Below the pieces are notes generated by a model that was not told the origin of the DNA, made no database searches, and saw only the letters and a list, made by a program, of their open reading frames with translations. Shown one piece after another: positions 17,641 to 26,293 of a stretch of DNA of 64,000 nt. Positions within the stretch are counted from its first letter, which is position 1; each line of letters begins with the position of its first letter. The stretch spans positions 434,001-498,000 of the forward strand of contig NZ_JACHIP010000003.1 in NCBI RefSeq assembly GCF_014203275.1, read 5' to 3'. The position numbers were made by a program, and so were the translations under genes. This DNA comes from Granulicella aggregans (GTDB taxonomy: Bacteria > Acidobacteriota > Terriglobia > Terriglobales > Acidobacteriaceae).

Positions 17641-18369
17641 CTACGCCGGAGCGAACTGACGCAGCAGCACGAAGATCAACACTCCAAGGAAAAAGACCAG
17701 GGCCATCCGGATTCCTGGTTCTCGATTAACCTCGGGAACCAGGTCCGTCGCGGCCACATAGAAGGTGACGCCTGCCGAGAGCGGGAGGCCGGCCTTCACC
17801 AACGATGGCTCTAGACTGATCACGAGCACTCCAGCGACGGTTGTTGCGCCCAGAAAGAGCGCGGAGTTCATTGCAGCGGTCTTGCTGCGGCCACCAGCGA
17901 GCATGACGCTGGCGACGGTAAAGCCTTCGGGAATCTTGTGCAGGAAAATCGCAAAGAAGAGCACCCAGCCCAGCCAGTGCGATAGAGCGAAACCAGAGCC
18001 GATGGCGATACCGTCGAAGAACGTGTGGGTGGCCAGGCCCAGAAGAACGGAATAGCTCGTCTTGGCCGAGATGAACTCGTGATGATGCGTCTCTTCTCCG
18101 AAGTGGAAGTGGGGAACTAGTGTGTGCTCGAGTAGATGGACACCGCAGTACCCGATGAGCATCAGGGCGGGTGCCCATGACGGATTGGCCTTCATGCCCT
18201 CGGGCAACATCTCGAGAACGACGGCGGAGAGCATGAAGCCGGAACCGAGCGCAACGAAGTAGCGAAGCGCCTTCGCAGACGGAGAGCGCCTGACGAGCAG
18301 CACACCGCCGAGGTAATCGGCGAGGCCGGCACCAAGACCGAGCAGAAGACTGAGCCAGAAGGTAGACAT
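17641..18369 (-). CDS. ZIP-family divalent metal transporter
   Basis: This 242-residue inner-membrane protein has about eight hydrophobic segments. The conserved ZIP transport motifs are present: THTFFDGIAIGSGF (TM4) and FLHKIPEGF (TM5), whose His, Asp and Glu residues form the binuclear metal site. A histidine-rich loop (HFHFGEETHHHEF) between TM3 and TM4 is typical of metal-sensing loops. It probably moves Zn2+, Fe2+ or Mn2+ into the cytoplasm. The ATG at 18369 is used. The gene is convergent with the outer-membrane protein gene (12 bp apart, with a short CCGGCCGG palindrome between) and lies 81 bp after the DUF4149 gene. Confidence 0.92.
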   Translation of the reverse strand: MSTFWLSLLLGLGAGLADYLGGVLLVRRSPSAKALRYFVALGSGFMLSAVVLEMLPEGMKANPSWAPALMLIGYCGVHLLEHTLVPHFHFGEETHHHEFISAKTSYSVLLGLATHTFFDGIAIGSGFALSHWLGWVLFFAIFLHKIPEGFTVASVMLAGGRSKTAAMNSALFLGATTVAGVLVISLEPSLVKAGLPLSAGVTFYVAATDLVPEVNREPGIRMALVFFLGVLIFVLLRQFAPA

Positions 18370-18450
18370 TCCCTATCTCTCCCAGCGGGTCGGGGGAGAC
18401 AAGCTGGCTTTCGAGGGGCTGGGATAGGGATATCTCATCAAGCTTCAAGT

Positions 18451-18948
18451 TTACTGTGTCTGCGGCGGTGATTCACGAGCGATCAGCAGAACGAGGCCAA
18501 GCCCGAGGAAGAGGATCGCGCCTTCAAGGCGTTCGGAGCGCTTATGCAGCTGTTCGAAGTGCATCTTTGCGGGATTGTCCTTCGCCGCGGCTTCAATATC
18601 TCCGCCACTTTGCACGCGATCCTGCTCCATCGCGGGAAGTATTCCGGCGTGCAGGTAAGCGGTCGCTAAGAGCATGACTGCGGAGAGCAAGAGCTGGATC
18701 TCATAACGTCTCTTGTGGGCCGGATCAGACTCCCGGAAGAGCAGAACTGTCGTGAGCCAGAAGATCGCGCCCGAGACGAGGCCCAGGATGTCCAGGACAC
18801 GAAGCGCGCCACCGACTACACTTCCTGCCTGATGTTGGGACGGGAGAACGGAGAAGGCGACCGGCGCGAGCACGAAGGCGAAGAAGATGATTCCGCCTAC
18901 CCAGACGACGATCGAGAGCAGGCGTAAGAACCGGATCAGTGTGGGCAT
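18451..18948 (-). CDS. DUF4149 (TMEM205-like) membrane protein
   Basis: This 165-residue protein has four predicted membrane helices: LLSIVVWVGGIIFFAFVLAP, a helix near 55-70, one near 86-100, and AILFLGLGLVLLIA at the C-terminus. The pattern matches small DUF4149 proteins of unknown function. A much longer in-frame opening extends to 19479, but that part overlaps htpX out of frame and is not protein-like, so the ATG at 18948 is chosen. The htpX stop is 49 bp upstream on the same strand, suggesting co-transcription. Confidence 0.78.
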   Translation of the reverse strand: MPTLIRFLRLLSIVVWVGGIIFFAFVLAPVAFSVLPSQHQAGSVVGGALRVLDILGLVSGAIFWLTTVLLFRESDPAHKRRYEIQLLLSAVMLLATAYLHAGILPAMEQDRVQSGGDIEAAAKDNPAKMHFEQLHKRSERLEGAILFLGLGLVLLIARESPPQTQ

Positions 18949-18997
18949 GCTTTCGATCTTAAATCCAGACGCAGGTGCCGTGGTAGCCGCGACGCTC

Positions 18998-19837
18998 TTA
19001 GACGTGGTCGCGCCCGATGAGGCGCTGAATGCGCAGCTTGATGGGCGGATGCGTGCTGAACAAGTTCCCAAAGCCTCCGCCGCCAAGCAGGGGAGCGACA
19101 ATAAAAAGATGGGCGCTCGCTGCAGATGCCTGCATGGGGATACGGCGTGAGCAGTCATCGAGCTTCTGCAGCGCACGGGCAAGCGCGTAGGGATTGCCTG
19201 TTGCGTGAGCCCCGGTCGCGTCGGCTTCGTATTCGCGTGAGCGCGATATGGCGAGTTGAATAAGCGACGCGGCAATCGGCGCAAGGATGAGCATAAAGAT
19301 GCCGCCCGCAGCTCCGCGGTCCCGGCTGCCTCGTCCTCCGAAGAGCGCGGCAAAGTATTCCATCCGCGCGAGCATGGTGATGGCACCAGCGACCGTCGCA
19401 GCGATCGAACTGGTGAGGATGTCACGGTTCTTGACGTGGCCGAGTTCGTGAGCGAGCACGCCCTCCAGCTCCTCGTCATCCAGCAAACGGAGGATGCCCT
19501 GGGTCACAGCGACCGAAGCGTGCTGAGGATTGCGTCCTGTCGCAAAGGCGTTTGGGGACTCGTTAGGGATCACGTAGATCCTCGGCATCGGCAGACCCTG
19601 CTTCGCGGTGAGGCGCTCAACGACCGCAAAGACGCGGGGAAGTTGATCCCGCGTAACCGGCTGTGCCCCATAGATGGAGAGGGCGATCTTGTCCGAAAAG
19701 AAGTAGCTCGAGAAGTTCAGAGCGACGGACAGGATGAGAGCGAGAACCATGCCGTTCTGTCCACCCAGGCGGTCTCCAATGAATACTAGGAGCAGAGTAA
19801 GGGCAGTGAGGAGGAGGGTCGATTTGAAGGTGTTCAT
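18998..19837 (-). CDS. htpX: HtpX-like membrane zinc metalloprotease, M48 family
   Basis: HtpX degrades damaged membrane proteins. The 279-residue product has two N-terminal helices, the zinc motif HELGH (130-134), a third ligand Glu in [10 protein letters not shown] (about 202) and two helices between. The [15 protein letters not shown] and [16 protein letters not shown] segments are diagnostic. I chose the ATG at 19837, which starts the conserved [10 protein letters not shown]; an in-frame ATG at 19867 would add ten residues. Neither has a strong ribosome-binding site. The 155 bp beyond 19867 up to 20022 separate it from the divergent GH43 gene. Confidence 0.93.
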   Translation of the reverse strand: MNTFKSTLLLTALTLLLVFIGDRLGGQNGMVLALILSVALNFSSYFFSDKIALSIYGAQPVTRDQLPRVFAVVERLTAKQGLPMPRIYVIPNESPNAFATGRNPQHASVAVTQGILRLLDDEELEGVLAHELGHVKNRDILTSSIAATVAGAITMLARMEYFAALFGGRGSRDRGAAGGIFMLILAPIAASLIQLAISRSREYEADATGAHATGNPYALARALQKLDDCSRRIPMQASAASAHLFIVAPLLGGGGFGNLFSTHPPIKLRIQRLIGRDHV

Positions 19838-20022
19838 TTTGCGTGCACCGTAAATGTATCTATCCATTAGACGCGATGGCGGCAGGTTTGATTCGCTAGA
19901 GGTCTGCGCCGCGGTTACGGCAGCGGGTCACCTCCAGTAGTATCTCTAAGACGAGAAGGGCCGTCTGGGGACTAATTCCAGTCTCAAACGGTTGTTCTTC
20001 AGATAGTTGCCGGGAGACAAAG

Positions 20023-21630
20023 ATGATTGTGAGTTGGGTTGGGAACGACGCGCACCGCGGTGGCAAAGACGCTGAGTTCCTCACGGAGAAGCCAGTTGCG
20101 AGGGGAAGGCTGTTTATCCTTCGAATGCTAACCCTCTTTGCCGCATTCATCATGGCTTCGGCAAGCCTTCTCGCGCAGACTGATGGAACCCTGAGTAGTC
20201 CCATCATCCCGGGCGATCATCCTGACCCGTCCATCATTCGTGTCGGAAAGACTTATTGGACGACCAGTACAGCAGGGAACTGGGCACCAGAGTTCTCTCT
20301 TTATCGCTCAGAAGATTTGCTGCACTGGGTGTCGGCGGGCGCGATCTTTCAGCACACGCCGGAGTGGGCGGATCGCGATTTCTGGGCGCCGGAGTTGGTC
20401 TCGGATGGAGGGCGAGTGCTGGTCTACTACGTCGGCAGGAAGCGTGGCGGAGGATTGTGCGTTGCAGTCGCCACTGCCTCGACTCCGGACGGCCATTACG
20501 AGGACCATGGACCGATCATGTGCCAAGAGGACGGGTCGATCGATCCGGCGTTCGCTCGCGATGAAAGCGGCAAGCCGTTTCTCATCTGGAAGGAGGACGG
20601 CAACTCGCAGGGCAAGTTAACCCCCATCTTTGCGCAACCGTTGGCCGAGGACCTCATACACGTTGCGGGCGAGAAGACGCAGTTGATCGTCAACGAGCCA
20701 GAGAGCTGGGAGGGCGGCGTGGTCGAGGCCCCTTACATCATGCGCCACGGTGGGAAGTTCTACATGTTTTATGCGGGTAACGCCTGCTGCGGAACGGGGT
20801 GCAAGTATGCGGAGGGCGTGGCAAGGGCCGACCATCTGCTTGGTCCATGGGAGAAAGATCCGGCGAATCCGATCATCCGTCCCAATGGAGCGTGGAAGTG
20901 CCCCGGCCACGGAACGGCAGTGCATACATCACAAGGCAAGGACGTGTTTCTCTATCACGCCTACCCGACATCGGGATTCGCCTTTCTCGGCCGCGAGTCA
21001 GTGATCGATTCGATTGAGTGGGACGCGCAGGGATGGCCGGTGGTAAACCAGGGGCGCGGTCCAGGGACGTTGCGAGCCGGAGTCAAGCTGGCTGTGGGCA
21101 TGAGCGATTCATTCCCGGGTACGAAGTTAGATGGCGAGTGGAAATGGCCAATTGGGCATGAGCCTGACGTGCAGGTGGCCTCGGGGGCGCTGACATTGAC
21201 CTTGCCTGAGGGAGCTTCGCAAAGCTTTGTGGCAAGGACGTTGCTCTCGCCCACCTACAAGGCCACCGTGGAGATCCCGGCCGAAGGAGGCGTCGGACTG
21301 ATTGGCGGCGCGGAGAATGATGTCACCCTGTCGCGGCACGATGGAAAGCTGGAGCTATGGTCGGTGGAACGCGGTCAACGGCGGAGTCTATGGACCATGG
21401 ACGCGCCAGCGGGAGCGCTATGGGTCAGCGTCGCTTCAATGACTCCAGGGGAGGCAGGCTTCAGTTATAAGATTGCCTCAGGCGCGTGGATACATGCGGG
21501 GGAGACAGTCAACCTGAAAGGGCTGCTTCCGTGGGATTCGGGGATGCGGATCGGGCTTGTGGTCGACGGCAAGGCTGGAGACCAGGCAAGCTTCCGGCAA
21601 TTTCTCGTGACCGATCAGGCCGCAAAGTGA
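20023..21630 (+). CDS. Secreted glycoside hydrolase family 43 enzyme
   Basis: This enzyme is probably an exported alpha-L-arabinofuranosidase or beta-xylosidase acting on arabinan or arabinoxylan. The five-bladed propeller's catalytic triad is visible: D68 in GDHPDPSII, D174 in GSIDPAF and E235 in GVVEAPYIM, with a RDFWAPELV motif. A C-terminal beta-sandwich (about 355-530) resembles the accessory domain of several GH43 proteins. The ATG at 20023 has GGGAG 7 bases upstream but gives a long basic leader; the ATG at 20125 (MLTLFAAFIMASASLLAQ) gives a normal signal peptide with a weaker site. It opens the glycan island and is convergent with the DUF4965 gene. Confidence 0.87.
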   Translation: MIVSWVGNDAHRGGKDAEFLTEKPVARGRLFILRMLTLFAAFIMASASLLAQTDGTLSSPIIPGDHPDPSIIRVGKTYWTTSTAGNWAPEFSLYRSEDLLHWVSAGAIFQHTPEWADRDFWAPELVSDGGRVLVYYVGRKRGGGLCVAVATASTPDGHYEDHGPIMCQEDGSIDPAFARDESGKPFLIWKEDGNSQGKLTPIFAQPLAEDLIHVAGEKTQLIVNEPESWEGGVVEAPYIMRHGGKFYMFYAGNACCGTGCKYAEGVARADHLLGPWEKDPANPIIRPNGAWKCPGHGTAVHTSQGKDVFLYHAYPTSGFAFLGRESVIDSIEWDAQGWPVVNQGRGPGTLRAGVKLAVGMSDSFPGTKLDGEWKWPIGHEPDVQVASGALTLTLPEGASQSFVARTLLSPTYKATVEIPAEGGVGLIGGAENDVTLSRHDGKLELWSVERGQRRSLWTMDAPAGALWVSVASMTPGEAGFSYKIASGAWIHAGETVNLKGLLPWDSGMRIGLVVDGKAGDQASFRQFLVTDQAAK

Positions 21631-21659
21631 GGAGGATTCTCACCTCTGCGGCCTGATCG
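21612..21659. terminator. Long hairpin at the GH43 / DUF4965 convergent junction
   Basis: CGATCAGGCCGCA (21612-21624) pairs perfectly with TGCGGCCTGATCG (21647-21659), and an inner GTGAG/CTCAC stem adds five pairs. The 5' arm is the last coding triplets of GH43. It is placed to terminate both converging transcripts, although there is no long T-run. Confidence 0.65.
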
Positions 21660-21668
21660 AAGTAGCGG

Positions 21669-23798
21669 TTAGTGCGTAGCTGGTTGAGAAGACGATGTTG
21701 CGCGAGCGCGCCACTTGGCCGCCAGCGCCTTGTCGTCGAGTGCCTTGACGAAGAGACCGCCCACCACGCTACGCGCCTGGAAGCTCTCCTGTTTCCCTGT
21801 GATGGTATCGAACCAGTCCGTCATCGGGACGCGGCTGGTTGTCTCCGTGGACCAGGTGTAGAGAGGATCGACGATAGCATCAAAGTCCGTCCGCTTCTCG
21901 GCGAGCGTGGCAGTCCATAACGTCCAGTCGCTCTTGGTGTAGGTTTTGCGGCTGTCGAGCGGAAGGCCGTACCGGTTCAGCTTCGTCTTGTAGAAGGCGA
22001 TCTCGCTTTCGCGGACGCTTGGCGGGAATAGGTTGAAGTCAAGCAGCTTGTCCCATACCAGGTTGTACTTCTGGCTCCAAGTTCCTGGGCTGTTGAAGGC
22101 CAGCTTGTAATGGTCTCCTTCCGCGGCCATCTTCACCCACTGGCCAGCCATCGTCTTCGCCATGGCTCCGTACTGCTTGGCTTCGGCATCGTGATGGAGA
22201 AGGTGAGCGAGATCGGCGTAGGCACCGAGGGCATCGATCGCTTTGATGGAGAGATTGGCATTGTGGGCGACGTGACCTGCGAAGTCGTCGGTGGTGAGCT
22301 GCGTCTCGGGGTCGAGACCGTGAATCTTCAGGTACTCGGCCCACCGGGTTAGCAGCGGCCAAAAACGTTCGCCAAGTGAGCTCGATCCTTCGGTGCGCGC
22401 GATGGCGTCCACCAGGATGATGAGGTTTGCGGTCTCCTCAACGGGCATCTGGTCTTCCTCGGTCTTTTCGCCGCCGCCGTACTCCTGTCCGTTGGCGAGA
22501 GGGTACTGTCCAAGATCATGCGGCGCGAAGGGAAAGTGCCAGCGGTCGGTCATCGCCGCATACTGGAGTACTGGGAAGACCTGTGCTTCGAGCAGGCGCG
22601 GATTGAAGAAGAGAAAGATCGGGGACGAGGGATAGAGGACGTCGACGGTGGCGATGTCGCCGTTCGAGAAGTTCTCCTTGGCGAAGAGCATGGGTTGATT
22701 GTCGGCGTCCGCGACCAGCTTGTGGGCGGCAATGGACTGGCGATAGCTGAGGGTGCAGAGCCAGGCGTAGTGTGCACCTGCAGTGCGGGTGAGGTCGGCA
22801 ATCAATTCCTTGTCGAACTTGTTGCCGCGTTCGTCAAGAGCCGCGTATTCGGACTCTGCCTCATCCAGCATCGCGGAGACGGATTTGCCATGCCGCTGCC
22901 AATAAGGCCTCAGGTTCCGGTTCATGTATTGAATGCCGAAGCCTTCCGTGTAGCTGACGAGAAGATGACGCGAGACGGGTTGAGTTCCGACGGAACCGAG
23001 AGGGAGAGCGACGGCGATGTGAGGTGCGGAGCGGTCGTTGGGTACGACACCGTCCATAAAGTCGGCTTTGGGAAGGACCCCGGTGCTAACGAATTCGTCC
23101 GCAGCATGGGGCGCGATTGAGGTCTGAGAGGTTTCGTTTGAAGGCACCCAGAGGTGGAAGTATCCCCAATCGATGCGAAGGTCATCGCCGGACCGATTGA
23201 GCACGGCCTGGTCGCGGGTGCCGACAGATAGAGACTGCCCGGAGGCGGTTTGTTGGCGTGAGAAGGTGACCGGTTGGTGCTCGTAGCTCGTGGCGCTGTT
23301 CGCATCCGCGTCGAGGTAGACCGAAACATCGTGCTGCGCTGCGTCCGTTGCGTGACTTGTCCACGTCACATAGGTGACAGGACGTGACATTAGGTCCATG
23401 TCGTCGAGAAATGCCGGGGTGAAGAAGCTGAGTTCGATCTCGATACCAGCGCCGGCGAAGCGATACCGTGTGTGCAGAGGAGTGAGTTCCATGCTGGTCT
23501 GAGGCAGGGCTGGGATATTCCAGGGATCTCGCCCCATGATACGGAAGGGCTTTCCGTCGATCCGAACGAGGCCGATGAGAGGCTGATCATGGCCGGTCCA
23601 ATGAGTGGTCGGCCGGTCGGTCAGTTGGTCGGCGGTAGACCAGATGCTGAAATAGGGGTCGTGCGTGATCAACGGAGTCGCCGGAGGACGAGGGGAAGAA
23701 GCCTCGGACGCTGGTGTCTGTGCTGCTGCCGAGTTTGCAATGGAACCGGTTACCAGAAACACCGAGAGAACAGCCTGTAGCATGCAATACTTTGACAT
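21669..23798 (-). CDS. Secreted DUF5127/DUF4965/DUF1793 (glutaminase-like) protein
   Basis: This roughly 709-residue exported protein begins with a signal peptide ending ANSAAAQ. It has the layout of proteins annotated as glutaminase (fungal GtaA-like): an N-terminal LITHDPYFSIWSTADQLTD segment, a beta-sandwich, and an (alpha/alpha)-barrel-like C-terminal half with FPFAPHDLGQYPLANGQ, YLKIHGLDPETQLTTDDFAGH and MTDWFDTITGKQ. Many bacterial relatives sit in polysaccharide loci, and this one lies between GH43 and a LacI regulator, so a glycan substrate is as plausible as glutamine. I prefer the ATG at 23798, with GAGG 9 bases upstream; in-frame ATGs at 23813 and 23840 are alternatives. Confidence 0.85.
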   Translation of the reverse strand: MSKYCMLQAVLSVFLVTGSIANSAAAQTPASEASSPRPPATPLITHDPYFSIWSTADQLTDRPTTHWTGHDQPLIGLVRIDGKPFRIMGRDPWNIPALPQTSMELTPLHTRYRFAGAGIEIELSFFTPAFLDDMDLMSRPVTYVTWTSHATDAAQHDVSVYLDADANSATSYEHQPVTFSRQQTASGQSLSVGTRDQAVLNRSGDDLRIDWGYFHLWVPSNETSQTSIAPHAADEFVSTGVLPKADFMDGVVPNDRSAPHIAVALPLGSVGTQPVSRHLLVSYTEGFGIQYMNRNLRPYWQRHGKSVSAMLDEAESEYAALDERGNKFDKELIADLTRTAGAHYAWLCTLSYRQSIAAHKLVADADNQPMLFAKENFSNGDIATVDVLYPSSPIFLFFNPRLLEAQVFPVLQYAAMTDRWHFPFAPHDLGQYPLANGQEYGGGEKTEEDQMPVEETANLIILVDAIARTEGSSSLGERFWPLLTRWAEYLKIHGLDPETQLTTDDFAGHVAHNANLSIKAIDALGAYADLAHLLHHDAEAKQYGAMAKTMAGQWVKMAAEGDHYKLAFNSPGTWSQKYNLVWDKLLDFNLFPPSVRESEIAFYKTKLNRYGLPLDSRKTYTKSDWTLWTATLAEKRTDFDAIVDPLYTWSTETTSRVPMTDWFDTITGKQESFQARSVVGGLFVKALDDKALAAKWRARATSSSQPATH

Positions 23799-23958
23799 CG
23801 ATAAGAACCTCATACCTTTTACCGCGACGGTCGGTCGCAATCGAATCTATTGAAGAAGATCGTTTGTTCTTGCGGACGGATGGACGATGTAACCGAATTC
23901 ACGCTATCTTAGCAAGATTCTTCGAATGCGTATTTTGCTCCATTGAACTAACTTCCCT

Positions 23959-25014
23959 ATGAACATTAAGGCTGTCGCAAAACTCGCCAACGTTTCCACG
24001 GCTACGGTCTCGCGCACCATCAACGGCTCGCCCAAGGTGAGTCCGGACACGGCTGCGCGAGTACGTAAGGCGATGGAGACTCTGAACTTCGTACTGAATA
24101 CAAACGCCCGCGCGCTGGGCTCCGGACGCAGTAATTTGCTCGGCCTGATTATCTCGGACATCACCAACCCCTTCTTTCCGGAACTGGTAAAGGCCTTCGA
24201 GGACATCGCTGTAAGCCAAGGGAAAGAAGTGCTGATCGCCAACACGGACTACGATCCCGACCGCACGATGCACTGCGTTACGCGGATGCTTCAGCGGAAG
24301 GTAGACGGCGTCGCCATCATGACTTCGGAGATCAGCGAGCATGTCATCAGTTTCTTTCTGAAGCGCAAGATTCCCGTGGTGTTCCTTGACACGGGAGAGC
24401 CAGCCCCCGGAATAAGCCGCATCAACATCGACTATCCAGCGGGAGTCGAGATGGCCATGCAGTACCTGACCCAGCTCGGACACAAAGATATCTCGTTCAT
24501 CAGCGGCCCGCTCAATCTCAACTCGGCAAAGACTCGCTACCAGGCATTCATGGAGAGCTCCGCCCGCGAACATCTCTCGGCGAAGGCGGAATACGTGCAG
24601 GAGGGCAACCATCGTCCAGATGGAGGGTACCGGGCGATGCAGCGCATCCTGGCGCTGGAGCAGCGACCGACTGCGGTGCTGACATCAAACGACCTGACTG
24701 CGATCGGGGCCATGGGAGCGATCTTCGAGGCGGGACTGAGAATCCCGCAGGACATATCAATCATCGGGTTCGACGATATTCAACTGAGCGCCTTTACCGA
24801 GCCTCCGCTGACGACCGTGCGAATTCCGCACAAAGATGTCGCGCGTGTGGCCATTGAGGCGCTGCTCGGCACGCAGGATCCAATCTCGAAAGAGCCGAAA
24901 GACGGAGCACAATACAAGATTCAGCCGATCTTCATGCCGCGGCGGTCTGCGGGGCCGGTTCCTGGTGAAGCTCATAGCTTCAAAAGGCGTCGGGCGGACA
25001 GGCTGCATGCTTGA
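23959..25014 (+). CDS. LacI-family transcriptional regulator
   Basis: This 351-residue protein has an N-terminal helix-turn-helix (IKAVAKLANVSTATVSRTIN, residues 3-22) followed by a hinge helix (ARALGSGRSNLLGLI) and a periplasmic-binding-protein-like effector domain (about 60-330) with ISDITNPFFPEL, TSNDLTAIGAM and IIGFDDIQLS. LacI members repress catabolic genes until a sugar binds. It is divergent from the DUF4965 gene, with 160 bp between the start codons, and lies just upstream of a LacI-type operator and the GH5-like/GH127 pair, so those are likely targets. The basic C-terminal tail (SFKRRRADRLHA) is unusual for the family and of unknown purpose. Confidence 0.95.
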   Translation: MNIKAVAKLANVSTATVSRTINGSPKVSPDTAARVRKAMETLNFVLNTNARALGSGRSNLLGLIISDITNPFFPELVKAFEDIAVSQGKEVLIANTDYDPDRTMHCVTRMLQRKVDGVAIMTSEISEHVISFFLKRKIPVVFLDTGEPAPGISRINIDYPAGVEMAMQYLTQLGHKDISFISGPLNLNSAKTRYQAFMESSAREHLSAKAEYVQEGNHRPDGGYRAMQRILALEQRPTAVLTSNDLTAIGAMGAIFEAGLRIPQDISIIGFDDIQLSAFTEPPLTTVRIPHKDVARVAIEALLGTQDPISKEPKDGAQYKIQPIFMPRRSAGPVPGEAHSFKRRRADRLHA

Positions 25015-25052
25015 ATCGTCTGGACAGAGACTGGTCGTCATTCTCCGATCCA

Positions 25053-25066
25053 TGTAAACGCTTGCA
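25053..25066. promoter_or_regulatory. LacI-type operator upstream of the GH5-like/GH127 operon
   Basis: TGTAAACGCTTGCA is a pseudo-palindrome about a central CG, with 10 of 14 positions symmetric, matching the LacI/CcpA-type consensus. It lies 39 bp after the LacI-family stop and 64 bp before the hydrolase start at 25130, where a repressor could block the promoter. No equally good match was seen upstream of GH43 or the fucosidase. Confidence 0.6.
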
Positions 25067-25129
25067 AAATCCTGTATCGTTTCTTCCGTGTTGTTTTATC
25101 AATTGAAATCGATTCGTAAAGGTCCACGT

Positions 25130-26293
25130 ATGAAGCTTCGCGCCACATTCGCAATCGCACTCCTGCTTGCGGTAACTACAGTCCCGGCCAGGACACAAAC
25201 CAAGGGGCGTTGGTCCGAACAGAAGGCGAATGATTGGTATGCCCAACAGCCATGGCTTGTCGGAGCAAACTTCATTCCTTCGAACGCCATCAACGAGCTT
25301 GTGATGTTCCAGGCCGCTACGTTTGATCCTGCGATCAACGACCATGAGCTTGGACTTGCTGAATCGATTGGCATGAATACGGCTCGCGTCTTCCTGCAGG
25401 ACCAGTTATGGCAGCAGGATCCCGAAGGCTTCAAGAAGCGTCTGGACACGTTTCTCGGAATCGCGGCGAAGCATCACATCCGTCCCTTACTGGTGCTCTT
25501 CGATTCGTGCTGGGAGACCAACCCGCACCTTGGACCGCAGCACCCACCAATTCCGGGTGTACATAACTCGGGATGGGTGCAGAGCCCCGGCAAGCAGAGG
25601 CTGCTGGATCACTCGGTTGAGCCGGAGTTGAAGGCTTACGTCGAGGGCGTGGTTGGTGCGTTTGCCAGCGACCCGCGCATCCTGGGATGGGACGTCTGGA
25701 ACGAGCCGGATAACAAGGGTGGCGATAAAGCAGCGGATGAAGCTGCCAAGGTGAAGCGAGTGAACGAACTGCTGCCGAAGGCGTTTGAGTGGGCTCGTTC
25801 GGCGCATCCTTCGCAGCCTTTGACGAGCGGCGTATGGCAGGGCGACTGGTCGAATCCGGCGACGGAGAGTGAGACGACGAAGATCCAGCTTGCTGAGTCG
25901 GATGTGATCTCCTTCCATAACTACGGTTGGCCGGAAGAGTTTGAGGCGCGGATCAAGGAGCTACAGCGGCTTCACCGGCCGATCATCTGCACGGAGTACA
26001 TGGCTCGGGGCGCTGGTTCCACGTTCGATGGGAGCTTGCCCATCGCGAAGAGGTACAACGTCGGCGCAATCAACTGGGGACTGGTGGCGGGCCAGACTCA
26101 GACGTATCTCCCATGGGATTCCTGGGACCGCCCGTATACGGTTTCGCAGCCTACCGTCTGGTTTCACGAGGTATTTCGCAACGATGGCACTCCGTATCGT
26201 CAGCACGAGGTTGACCTGATTCGTGAGCTTACGGGACGGGGAACTCCGATGGCCGAAGTCGGAACGGGGACCGATAGGAACGTCGGGCAATGA
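25130..26293 (+). CDS. Secreted cellulase-fold glycoside hydrolase (GH5-like, clan GH-A)
   Basis: This 387-residue exported enzyme starts at ATG 25130 (AAAGG 8 bases upstream) with a signal peptide ending near VPARTQ. The TIM-barrel catalytic motifs are GWDVWNEPDN with acid/base E192 and IICTEYMAR with nucleophile E289; an HNYGWPEEF segment lies between. These support a retaining clan GH-A hydrolase; the exact family and substrate (mannan, xylan or arabinose-decorated glycan) are not certain. An in-frame extension to 25088 lacks support. Its stop overlaps the next gene's ATG (ATGA), indicating translational coupling. Confidence 0.85.
   Translation: MKLRATFAIALLLAVTTVPARTQTKGRWSEQKANDWYAQQPWLVGANFIPSNAINELVMFQAATFDPAINDHELGLAESIGMNTARVFLQDQLWQQDPEGFKKRLDTFLGIAAKHHIRPLLVLFDSCWETNPHLGPQHPPIPGVHNSGWVQSPGKQRLLDHSVEPELKAYVEGVVGAFASDPRILGWDVWNEPDNKGGDKAADEAAKVKRVNELLPKAFEWARSAHPSQPLTSGVWQGDWSNPATESETTKIQLAESDVISFHNYGWPEEFEARIKELQRLHRPIICTEYMARGAGSTFDGSLPIAKRYNVGAINWGLVAGQTQTYLPWDSWDRPYTVSQPTVWFHEVFRNDGTPYRQHEVDLIRELTGRGTPMAEVGTGTDRNVGQ

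Noticed and set aside
18949..19479. Extended frame of the DUF4149 gene
   Set aside because: It runs opposite in frame through htpX and is not protein-like.
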